From assembly GCA_048498315.1 (NCBI GenBank), contig JBEHYF010000001.1:1-64000 (forward strand): a stretch of 64,000 nucleotides of DNA, written 5' to 3'. This stretch comes from Actinoallomurus sp048498315. GTDB taxonomy: Bacteria > Actinomycetota > Actinomycetes > Streptosporangiales > Streptosporangiaceae. The notes under the pieces were generated by a model. The model saw only the letters and a list, made by a program, of their open reading frames with translations. It was not told the origin of the DNA and made no database searches. Position 1 is the stretch's first letter; every line of letters begins with the position of its first letter. The position numbers and the translations under genes were made by a program. Positions 18,371 through 28,044 of the stretch are shown here, in pieces.

Positions 18371-18430
18371 CAGTGCCAGACCGGCGTTTCCTTGCTGAGA
18401 CCGTCAGGCCGACCGGGAGGAGGGGGTCCC

Positions 18431-19123
18431 GTGGAGATCATCGTCAAGGGCCGTCACACGGACGTGAACGACCGGTTCCGCGGCCACGTGGAAACCAAGA
18501 TCGCCAAGGTCGAGAAGCTGGACCCCAAGGTCATGCGCATCGACGTCGAGGTCTGTAAGGAGCACAATCCCCGCCAGTCCGGCCGGCGCGAGCGCGTCGA
18601 GCTGACCATCCGCTCGCGCGGCCCCGTCATCCGGGCGGAGGCCGCCGCCGCCGACCGCTTCGCCGCGCTCGACCTCGCCATCGGGAAGCTGGAGTCCCGG
18701 CTGCGCCGCATGTGCGGCCGGCGCAAGGCCCACGGCGGCCACGGCCGCGCCGCCCGGCTCGCCGCCGCCCTCGCCGCCCCCGAGCCCTCGCTCACCACCA
18801 CCCAGGCCGCGACGCCGCCGCGGGCGTCCGTGGCCGCCGCCGCCGAGGGGACCGCTTCCACGCCGGTCCGCGACACCCCTCCCGCGCCCAGCCCGTCCGA
18901 TCAGGAGGGCATCGTGCCCATCGCCACCGAGGGTGATTGCCCGCTCATCGTCCGCGAGAAGTCGCACAAGGCCCAGCCGATGACGATCGAGCAGGCCCTC
19001 TTCGAGATGGAGCTGATCGGGCACGACTTCTACCTGTTCCGCGACCGCGACACCGGCGACGCGAGCGTCGTCTACCGGCGGCGGGGCTGGAACTACGGGG
19101 TGATCCGGCTGGCCGAGGAGTGA
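18431..19123 (+). CDS. hpf: Ribosome hibernation-promoting factor, long form
   Basis: 230 residues. The N-terminal ribosome-binding (S30AE) domain begins EIIVKGRHTDVNDRFRGHV and covers about 1-105; an Ala/Pro-rich linker leads to the C-terminal dimerisation domain (about 165-228, KSHKAQPMTIEQALFEMELI and RRRGWNYGVIRL). Long HPF joins two 70S ribosomes into inactive 100S particles in stationary phase. The GTG at 18431 is chosen because GGAGGAGGGGG ends five bases upstream and because it gives the standard N terminus. It sits between comF and secA, as in other actinomycetes. Confidence 0.93.
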   Translation: MEIIVKGRHTDVNDRFRGHVETKIAKVEKLDPKVMRIDVEVCKEHNPRQSGRRERVELTIRSRGPVIRAEAAAADRFAALDLAIGKLESRLRRMCGRRKAHGGHGRAARLAAALAAPEPSLTTTQAATPPRASVAAAAEGTASTPVRDTPPAPSPSDQEGIVPIATEGDCPLIVREKSHKAQPMTIEQALFEMELIGHDFYLFRDRDTGDASVVYRRRGWNYGVIRLAEE

Positions 19124-19265
19124 CCCCCGCTTGCGTCACGCCAGCGCCTCGACCAATCTGGTCCCGGGTGCGTCCCGCGGCGGGGGCGCCGAGAACCCCG
19201 ATGCTTGATCCCACCCCCGCGACACGCCCAAGGATCATGGGCAGGCGCACCGTTTGGAGGAGGAG

Positions 19266-19967
19266 TTGAGCGAGACCCCCGAGACTCGCGGCACGGTGGC
19301 CGGCGACCCCATCCGCGTGTTGATCGTCGACGACCACGCCCTGTTCCGCCGCGGTCTGGAGATGGTGCTCGACGAGGAGGATGGCATCGAGATCGTCGGT
19401 CAGTGCGGCGACGGCCAGGAGGCCATCGAGCGCGTCGGCGACCTGCTGCCCGACGTCGTCCTGATGGACATCCGGATGCCCCGCCGCGGCGGCATCGAGG
19501 CATGCACCGCCATCAAGGACCGTGTGCCGAGCGCGAAGATCGTCATGCTCACGATCAGCGACGAGGAGGAAGACCTCTTCGAGGCGATCAAGGCGGGTGC
19601 CACCGGCTACCTGCTGAAAGACGTCTCCATCGACGAGGTCGCCGACGTCGTGCGGGCCGTGCACGACGGCCAGTCGTTCATCAGCCCGTCCATGGCGTCG
19701 AAGCTCATCACCGAGTTCGCCGTGCTGGCCAAGCGCGGCGAGGAGCGCCAGCAGCAGGTCCCCGCGCCCAAGCTCACCGAGCGCGAGATGGAGGTGCTGC
19801 GCCTCGTCGCTCGCGGCCTGGGCAACCGCGAGATCGCCAAGGAGCTGTTCATCTCCGAGAACACCGTCAAGAACCACATCCGCAACATCCTGGAAAAGCT
19901 TCAGCTCCACTCCCGGATGGAGGCCGTGGTCTACGCGGTGCGGGAGAAGCTGCTCGAAATCAGCTGA
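19266..19967 (+). CDS. NarL/LuxR-family response regulator
   Basis: 233 residues: receiver domain with LIVDDHALFRRGLE, phospho-acceptor Asp68 in DVVLMDIRMPRRGG and the conserved Lys in YLLKDVS, followed by a LuxR-type helix-turn-helix (about 165-225, LTEREMEVLRLVARGLGNRE). The TTG at 19266 is preceded by GGAGGAGGA at 4-12 bases, better than the TTG at 19254. No histidine kinase gene is adjacent, so it is an orphan regulator. The position after hpf and before secA is conserved in Streptomyces. Target genes unknown. Confidence 0.9.
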   Translation: MSETPETRGTVAGDPIRVLIVDDHALFRRGLEMVLDEEDGIEIVGQCGDGQEAIERVGDLLPDVVLMDIRMPRRGGIEACTAIKDRVPSAKIVMLTISDEEEDLFEAIKAGATGYLLKDVSIDEVADVVRAVHDGQSFISPSMASKLITEFAVLAKRGEERQQQVPAPKLTEREMEVLRLVARGLGNREIAKELFISENTVKNHIRNILEKLQLHSRMEAVVYAVREKLLEIS

Positions 19968-20060
19968 CCGCGCCCGCTTCCCGGCGGCCGGACAACGGTT
20001 TCCCGGCGACAGCGGGCCGGATCTCGGACGGGGCGGTCTTCCGGCCGGAGCAGAGGCGGC

Positions 20061-21350
20061 TCAGCTCAGGGCCGCGCGCAGCGGTGCGGCCAGGTGCGGC
20101 GGGTCGAGCCGCTCGACCCGGACGGCGTCACAGCCGACCCATGCGGCGGCCTCGCGCAGCGCCTCGGCCAGGTGTGCGACGGCCTGCTCGGCGCGCGCCG
20201 GCGTGGCCACGGCCGCCGGCTCCAGCGACGCGCTGCGGGCGATCAGCGTGCCGCCCTCGCGTGCGGGATCGACTCGGCCGATCAGCCGCCCGCCGGCCAG
20301 CAGCGGCATCGCGTAGTAGCCGTGCACCCGCTTGTCGCGCGGCACGTACGCCTCGAGCCGGTGGTCGAAGCCGAACACCCGCTGGGTGCGCTTGCGGTCC
20401 CACACGAGCGAGTCGAACGGGGACAGCAGCGTGGTGCGGTGCCGCCCCCGCGCCGGTGTGGCGAGCGCATCGGGGTGCGCCCACGCGGTGGCCTCTCCGC
20501 CCCGGCGGCCGGCCCGCCGCCCGGCGGCACCGTTTCCGCCGTTTCGGCCGTTTCCGTGGTACCGGGTGCCGTTGCCCCAGCCGGCGACGGTCACCGGAAC
20601 CAGGCCCGCCGCCTCGACGACCGCGTCGACGTCTTCACCGCGGACACGCACGTAGTCGGCCAGGTCGGCGCGGGTGGCGACGCCGAGCGCCCGCGCGGCG
20701 CGGCGAACGAGGGCGGTGACGCATTCGGCGTCGGAGAGCTCGCCGGCGCGCAGGCCGGCCGGGATGGCGCGCTCCGGCAGGTCGTACACGCGGCGCCAGC
20801 CGGTGCGCCGGGTGCACACGACCTCGCCGGTGGCCAGCAGGAACTCGGCGGCGATCTTGTGGTCGGTGCGGTCGAACCACTCGCCGCCCTTCTTGGCGCC
20901 GCCCAGGCCGGTGACGGTCAGCGGGCCCTCGGCGCGCAGCCGGGCCAGCACGTCGGCGCAGGCACGCTCGGGCGTGCGGTGCCAGTGGTAGCCCCTGCGG
21001 CGGTATTGACGGCGGCGGAAGGCGTACAGGGGCCAGTCGTCGATCGGCAGCACACAGGCCGCGTGCGACCAGTACTCGAACGCGGCGGTGCCGTTCCAGT
21101 AGGCGCGTTCGACGCTGTCACGGCCGATCGCGCCGAGCCGGGCGTAGGCGACCAGCTCGTGCGAGCGGGCCAGCACCGCGATCGTGTCGAGCTGTACGGC
21201 GCCGAGGTGGCGCAGCGTGCCGAGGGTGCGGCGGGCGCCGGGGTCGCCGCGCGGCGCGGCCGGCAGTGTGATCGGCGGGCGCCCGAGGAGGCCCTGGGCG
21301 CGGAGCTGGATCCGGCGCGCCTCGTCGACGGTGAGCTCGAAGGTCGGCAT
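20061..21350 (-). CDS. YcaQ/AlkX-like winged-helix DNA glycosylase
   Basis: About 429 residues. The family signature is visible: GAVQLDTIAVLARSHELV with the Gln-x-Asp catalytic pair, then FEYWSHAACVLPIDDWPLY. Winged-helix repeats follow and LLSPFDSLVWDRKRTQRVFG with KRVHGYYAMPLL close the protein. Members unhook interstrand cross-links or remove bulky alkyl adducts from DNA. A Gly/Asn/Arg-rich insertion (about 275-300, e.g. HGNGRNGGNGAAGRRAG) interrupts the region before the last motif and is not usual. Start: ATG at 21350 (MPTFELTVDEARRI); an ATG eight codons upstream is less likely. Converges with the response-regulator gene. Confidence 0.85.
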   Translation of the reverse strand: MPTFELTVDEARRIQLRAQGLLGRPPITLPAAPRGDPGARRTLGTLRHLGAVQLDTIAVLARSHELVAYARLGAIGRDSVERAYWNGTAAFEYWSHAACVLPIDDWPLYAFRRRQYRRRGYHWHRTPERACADVLARLRAEGPLTVTGLGGAKKGGEWFDRTDHKIAAEFLLATGEVVCTRRTGWRRVYDLPERAIPAGLRAGELSDAECVTALVRRAARALGVATRADLADYVRVRGEDVDAVVEAAGLVPVTVAGWGNGTRYHGNGRNGGNGAAGRRAGRRGGEATAWAHPDALATPARGRHRTTLLSPFDSLVWDRKRTQRVFGFDHRLEAYVPRDKRVHGYYAMPLLAGGRLIGRVDPAREGGTLIARSASLEPAAVATPARAEQAVAHLAEALREAAAWVGCDAVRVERLDPPHLAAPLRAALS

Positions 21351-21509
21351 GGCGCCGATCGTAGGAGGCCGCACCGACGGAACGGCCCTCCCGGCCGCGC
21401 AGCGGCGCGGCCGCCGGCAGTCCGTACGGACGAAACGGCCGCGCGGACCGGTCGGGCCTGGCGGCCCGGGCGGTCCGCGCGGCCGGGTGCGCGGTGCCTG
21501 TGGTCGGTC

Positions 21510-21821
21510 TCAGCCGTGCCACTTGTCGGTGGACGGGTCGGTCGCGTGGCCAGGGCCGCCCTGGCCCTCCTTGCCGCGCGCCCGCAGCACGGCCGGGTGC
21601 GGCTCCTCGGGGATGACGCGTGGCGCGTCGATGATCACGTCATCGAAGATGCGCACGACCAGGCCCAGGATGCCGCCGATGGCGACGATGCCCACGGCCG
21701 TCCAGAAGAGCCACCACGTAGGACCGGTCACCAGGGCGACGCCGCCGACGATGAAACCGATCCACATCAGGACCACGACGATCCATGAGCCGAGGCGACC
21801 CGCGTGCGAACCTTCGGCCAT
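21510..21821 (-). CDS. Small two-span membrane protein
   Basis: 103 residues with two hydrophobic helices (WIVVVLMWIGFIVGGVALV and WWLFWTAVGIVAIGGILGLV) and a charged tail rich in Pro, His and Gly. GGGGAGG sits 4-10 bases before the ATG. It resembles short actinobacterial membrane proteins encoded next to secA (HGxxPAAW/DUF6704-like), though the first motif here is SHAGRLGSW. It diverges from secA across 244 bases. Function unknown; a role in secretion is only suggested by position. Confidence 0.75.
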   Translation of the reverse strand: MAEGSHAGRLGSWIVVVLMWIGFIVGGVALVTGPTWWLFWTAVGIVAIGGILGLVVRIFDDVIIDAPRVIPEEPHPAVLRARGKEGQGGPGHATDPSTDKWHG

Positions 21822-22065
21822 GTTTTCCTCCCCGGGAGATGCGCGTTCGCTGGGCGAACGCACTGCTACGTTCCGATCTGTAAGGCGAATCCACGCTCGG
21901 ACCACCATAAACCCAGGTGCCGCCGCGGGAGTGCCCGAGAGCCGTGATATCCACGTCGTCCCGCTGTACGGTTGGACTCGCCTACGATGACACCGTACGG
22001 GTCGTGTATGGAGTGCCGGACACGACCCCCGGCGATTCCACGAATGGTTCGAGGAGCTCCCGAGA

Positions 22066-24864
<2,799 letters not shown>

Positions 24865-24875
24865 CACAGGGCGAA

Positions 24876-24914
24876 CGAACGGCCCCGGGCGATCCGTCCG
24901 CCCGGGGCCGTTCG
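24876..24914 (+). terminator. Terminator-like hairpin after secA
   Basis: A 15-base perfect stem (CGAACGGCCCCGGGC at 24876-24890 with GCCCGGGGCCGTTCG at 24900-24914) and a nine-base loop begin 11 bases after the secA stop. No T run follows, as is common for actinomycete terminators. Confidence 0.7.
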
Positions 24915-25055
24915 CATGTCCGGGGACGGGCGGGCCCGGGCCCGCGGGCGAGTCCGGGCGGACCTGCTCGCGGGCTCCGGGAAAGAGCCCGGCTGAGGCC
25001 TGATGCGCCCTCGCGGGGGCCGGACCCGCCTGCCACGAGCGCGACCGGGCCGGAA

Positions 25056-25160
25056 CGGGCGTCCCCCAGGGCGCGCCGGGCGTATCTCTGAGGGCGGCAC
25101 GGGGCGTGCCCCCCGGTGGCACCGGGCGTGCCCGGTTCCCGAGAGCGCCGGGGCGTGCCC
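25056..25160. repeat. Irregular repeats of a GGGCGTGCCC palindrome
   Basis: Within the 331-base gap between secA and the Rv3235-like gene, GGGCGTGCCC occurs at 25102-25111, 25124-25133 and 25151-25160, with looser relatives (CGGGCGTCCCCC, CGGGCGTATCTC) upstream. Spacing is 22-27 bases. No reading frame is supported here. The rest of the gap after the secA terminator shows nothing else. Confidence 0.35.
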
Positions 25161-25195
25161 CCGAGGGCGGGAACCGGGCATCCGGCGGTTGGTGC

Positions 25196-25708
25196 TCAGG
25201 CCGGCGGGACGGCCGTCTCGATCGCGGCGCAGCGCCACCGGCCGCGGTCGTACTCCAGCCGTAACGCCACGGCGTGCACCCGCGGCCCGAACGTCGCGAG
25301 GGCGGTCACCTCCGCCACGCCGGGTGCCGGCGCGCAGACGCGGACGGTTCTGAGGCGGGGCATCGCCCGCGTCGGCATCCGGGCGGCGAACCCGTTCAGG
25401 TGCTCGAACAGGTCCGGCGTCGTACGGCCGGCCAGGTGGTGGTACGGGCGCAGGCCGGCCAGCACCTCGATGACCAGCCGGGCCAGCAGGCGGGCGTCCG
25501 CCCGCAGGTCCGGACGGCCGTCGCGGACCACGGTCAGCGGAGCGCGGGCGCGGACGGCGCCGAGCGGGGCGCGGGCGCCGCCCGGCGGCGGGCCGGAGTC
25601 CAGGGCGATGGCGAGCGATCCGTGCACCGCGATCCCGCGCGAGGCGGTGCCGCCGTACGGGATCAGGCGGATCGGCGCGGGCCGGCGTGCGGGTCGACGT
25701 CTGCGCAT
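25196..25708 (-). CDS. Rv3235-family protein
   Basis: 170 residues: a basic Arg/Pro-rich start, a helical middle (ADARLLARLVIEVLAGLRPY) and a C-terminal beta region with LRTVRVCAPAPGVAEVTALA and ALRLEYDRGRWRCAAIE. The last part is the signature of the Rv3235 family, found near secA, hpf and lpqB in mycobacteria and Streptomyces. Its function is unknown. It is read toward secA. The ATG at 25708 follows GGAGGTCCCC on the coding strand. Confidence 0.75.
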   Translation of the reverse strand: MRRRRPARRPAPIRLIPYGGTASRGIAVHGSLAIALDSGPPPGGARAPLGAVRARAPLTVVRDGRPDLRADARLLARLVIEVLAGLRPYHHLAGRTTPDLFEHLNGFAARMPTRAMPRLRTVRVCAPAPGVAEVTALATFGPRVHAVALRLEYDRGRWRCAAIETAVPPA

Positions 25709-25811
25709 GGGGACCTCCGTTGCTGTCGGGCCGCCGGGTGGCGGCCGACAACAAGAGGCCCGAAGCAGCGCGTAGATACATCCTGGCCGGATCCGGCCAG
25801 AAAGGGCGGGA

Positions 25812-26561
25812 CTAGGTGCGGGCGGTCCGGCGGCGGGGGATCTCCAGGGTGCCGCGGATCTGGTAGCGGTCGGCCCGGTAGGTGGAGACGGCCAGCTCGA
25901 CGCATGTGCCGTTCATGAACGACCGGCGCTGGAGCAGCAGCACGGCGCTGCCGCGCGGCAGTTCGAGCAGCCGCGCGTCGGCCGCGTCGGCGAGGCCGGC
26001 CTCGATGGTCTGCTCGCCCGCGTCGAACACGACCCCGAACCGCTTCTCCAGAATGTCGTACAGGGACACGTCGCCGAGCGGGATGTCGAGCAGGCCGGGT
26101 GCGACGGTCGCCGGGATCTGGGACCGCTCCACCGCCATGGGCTCGCCGTCGGCGGTGCGCAGCCGCTCGATGACGTGCACGCCGGTGCCGACGGGCACGC
26201 CGAAGATCCGCGCGAGGTGGGCGTTGGCCTTCGTCGTGCGGTGGCCGAGGTCGCGGGCGCCGGGTTCGAGCCCGCGGGCGCGCATGTCCTCGGTGAAGGA
26301 GACCAGGCGCAGCGGCATCTCGATCTTGGGCCGGGCGACGAACGTTCCCTTGCCCGGGACGCGGTAGAGGCGTCCTTCGGTGACGAGATGGTCGACAGCC
26401 TGGCGGACGGTCATCCGCGACAGGCCGAACCGCTGGCACAGCTCGCGCTCCGACGGGATCGGTGCGTCGACGGGCAGCTCCGCGTCTTCGATCAGCTCCA
26501 GCAGGATGCCGCGGAGCTGGAAGTACTTGGGCACTGGACTGGTGGGATCGATCGTCCCCAT
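25812..26561 (-). CDS. DasR-like GntR/HutC-family regulator of amino-sugar genes
   Basis: 249 residues: GntR winged helix (about 10-76, FQLRGILLELIEDAE; PSERELCQRFGLSRMTVRQA; GRLYRVPGKGTFVARP) and a UTRA effector domain (about 95-240). DasR of Streptomyces binds TGGTCTAGACCA-like sites and is released by glucosamine-6-phosphate. Here a 22-bp operator built from the same half-sites overlaps this gene's own promoter, and a single site lies before the second GH3 gene, so autoregulation and control of the divergent SIS-HPr-EI genes are likely. Start: ATG at 26561 (MGTIDPTSPVPKYFQL) with AGAGG upstream. Confidence 0.88.
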   Translation of the reverse strand: MGTIDPTSPVPKYFQLRGILLELIEDAELPVDAPIPSERELCQRFGLSRMTVRQAVDHLVTEGRLYRVPGKGTFVARPKIEMPLRLVSFTEDMRARGLEPGARDLGHRTTKANAHLARIFGVPVGTGVHVIERLRTADGEPMAVERSQIPATVAPGLLDIPLGDVSLYDILEKRFGVVFDAGEQTIEAGLADAADARLLELPRGSAVLLLQRRSFMNGTCVELAVSTYRADRYQIRGTLEIPRRRTART

Positions 26562-26599
26562 GGGTACCTCTGGCAGCTGGGTTTGAAGTAGGGTGCTAC

Positions 26600-26621
26600 T
26601 GGTCTAGTCCGGACTAGACCA
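26600..26621. promoter_or_regulatory. Extended DasR-type operator (22-bp perfect palindrome)
   Basis: The halves TGGTCTAG (26600-26607) and CTAGACCA (26614-26621) flank TCCGGA, making a perfect 22-bp palindrome. The known DasR site core is TGGTCTAGACCA (12 bp), so this version has the half-sites moved apart by 10 bp, one DNA turn. It lies between the divergent GntR and SIS genes and covers the -10 box of the GntR promoter. Confidence 0.85.
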
Positions 26622-26642
26622 CAGGTCAGAACGCAGTGTCAA
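26613..26642 (-). promoter_or_regulatory. Promoter of the DasR-like regulator
   Basis: On the minus strand TTGACA (26637-26642), an 18-base spacer and TCTAGT (26613-26618) form a near-consensus promoter. The -10 hexamer is entirely inside the operator palindrome, so repressor and RNA polymerase must compete. Confidence 0.7.
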
Positions 26643-26705
26643 CGCAGGTCAGGACTACGAAGGCGTAACGACACGATCACCGTGCCGAGAGATGGGGAAG
26701 CCCAG

Positions 26706-27767
26706 GTGAGCACTTCTCGCATGCGGTCCGAGATCGGCGAACAGCCGGCCGCCCTGCGCGCCACCCTCGACGCGCTCCTGCCCCAGATGCCGGAGATCGA
26801 GCTGCTCGCCCGGGAGACCCGGCAGGTGCTGTTCATCGCCCGGGGCTCGTCCGACAACGCAGCGGTCTACGGCAGCTACCTGATCCAGACGCACGCCGGC
26901 CGGCTGGCGACGCTTGCGTCCCCGTCGGTGGCCACGGCGTACAAGAAGAAGATCGACCTGTCCGGCGTGCTCGCCGTGGCGATCAGCCAGTCGGGTCGCA
27001 CGGAGGAGATCGTCGAGACGCTCGACTGGGCCGCCGGTTGCGGCGCCCGCACGATCGCGGTGACGAACGGCGCCTGCTCGCCGCTGGCGGAGTCCGCCCA
27101 GGTCGCGCTGGTCACGCGGGCCGGCGCGGAGGTGGCGGTTCCGGCCACGAAGACGTACACGACCCAGCTCGCCGCGCTGGCCGTGCTCGGCCTGGCCATC
27201 GGCTCCCGCGTCGCCGACGGCGACCTGGAGATCGCCGACCTGCGCCGGGTGCCGGACGAGGTGGAACGCCTGATCGCGGTGACCGAGGAGTCGCCGGGCC
27301 TGGCGCAGATCGTCGAAGGGCTCGCGGGCGTGCAGGGTGTCGTCGTCTCCGGGCGCGGCATCGCCTACGGCACAGCGCTGGAGCTGGCGCTCAAGCTCAA
27401 GGAGGCCTGCTACCTGAGCGCCATGGGCCTGTCGTACGCCGACCTGCTGCACGGCCCGATCGCGGTCGTCGACGACCGCACCCCGGCGATCCTGGTCGCC
27501 GCCGATTCCGGCCCGACGCTGGCGGGGACGGTCGCGCTGGCAGAGCGGGTCGTCGCGGCGGGCGCGCGGGCGTACGGCGTGGGCGGCGGTGGCGCATTGC
27601 CGAAGGTGACCTCATGCGCACTGCCTGGTCCGGATCTGCCAGAGTGGGTATCGCCCCTCGCCTTGATCGTGCCAGGCCAGCTGCTCACCGAGGTGCTGGC
27701 CCGCAGGCTCGGGATCGATCCCGACGTCCCGCGCGGGCTCGACAAGGTGACCCAGACGGATCAGTGA
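26706..27767 (+). CDS. Double-SIS sugar-phosphate deaminase/isomerase (NagB-II or GlmS-like)
   Basis: About 353 residues with two SIS domains and no glutaminase domain. Visible motifs: RGSSDNAAVYGSYL, AISQSGRTEEIVETLDWA, PATKTYTTQLAALAVLGLAI and ALELALKLKEACYL. This matches the isomerase half of GlmS and the NagB-II/AgaS enzymes that convert glucosamine-6-phosphate to fructose-6-phosphate. In this operon (SIS-ptsH-ptsI, under a DasR-type operator) a catabolic deaminase is the likelier role. The GTG at 26706 is chosen (STSRMRSEIGEQP); a GTG eight codons upstream is possible. HPr starts 13 bases after the stop. Confidence 0.82.
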   Translation: MSTSRMRSEIGEQPAALRATLDALLPQMPEIELLARETRQVLFIARGSSDNAAVYGSYLIQTHAGRLATLASPSVATAYKKKIDLSGVLAVAISQSGRTEEIVETLDWAAGCGARTIAVTNGACSPLAESAQVALVTRAGAEVAVPATKTYTTQLAALAVLGLAIGSRVADGDLEIADLRRVPDEVERLIAVTEESPGLAQIVEGLAGVQGVVVSGRGIAYGTALELALKLKEACYLSAMGLSYADLLHGPIAVVDDRTPAILVAADSGPTLAGTVALAERVVAAGARAYGVGGGGALPKVTSCALPGPDLPEWVSPLALIVPGQLLTEVLARRLGIDPDVPRGLDKVTQTDQ

Positions 27768-27780
27768 TCAGGAGGACCAG

Positions 27781-28044
27781 ATGGCCGAGCGCCGCGTCAA
27801 GGTCGAGACCACGGTAGGACTGCACGCCCGGCCGGCCGCGCTGTTCGTCCAGGCCGCCACCCGAACACCCCTGGATGTCACCGTCGCCAAGCCGGGCAAG
27901 GACCCGGTCAACGCCAAGAGCATCCTGTCGGTCATCGGCCTGGACGTCCGGCACGGCGACGAGATCGTCATCACGGCCGAGGGCGGCGGCGCCGACGCGC
28001 TGCTCGACGAGCTGGCCGGCCTGGTCAGCAGCGATGGCGCCTGA
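27781..28044 (+). CDS. ptsH: Phosphocarrier protein HPr
   Basis: 87 residues with the phospho-accepting His15 in TTVGLHARPAA and the regulatory serine Ser47 in NAKSIL. It relays phosphate from Enzyme I to sugar-specific EII components. The GGAGG before the ATG is strong. The last codons overlap the start of ptsI by 11 bases. No EIIA, EIIB or EIIC gene lies in the window, so its partners are elsewhere. Confidence 0.95.
   Translation: MAERRVKVETTVGLHARPAALFVQAATRTPLDVTVAKPGKDPVNAKSILSVIGLDVRHGDEIVITAEGGGADALLDELAGLVSSDGA

Noticed and set aside
26579..26608. A plus-strand promoter for the SIS operon inside the 22-bp operator
   Set aside because: TCTAGT is present on this strand also, but no -35-like hexamer lies 16-19 bases upstream; the promoter of this operon remains unplaced.
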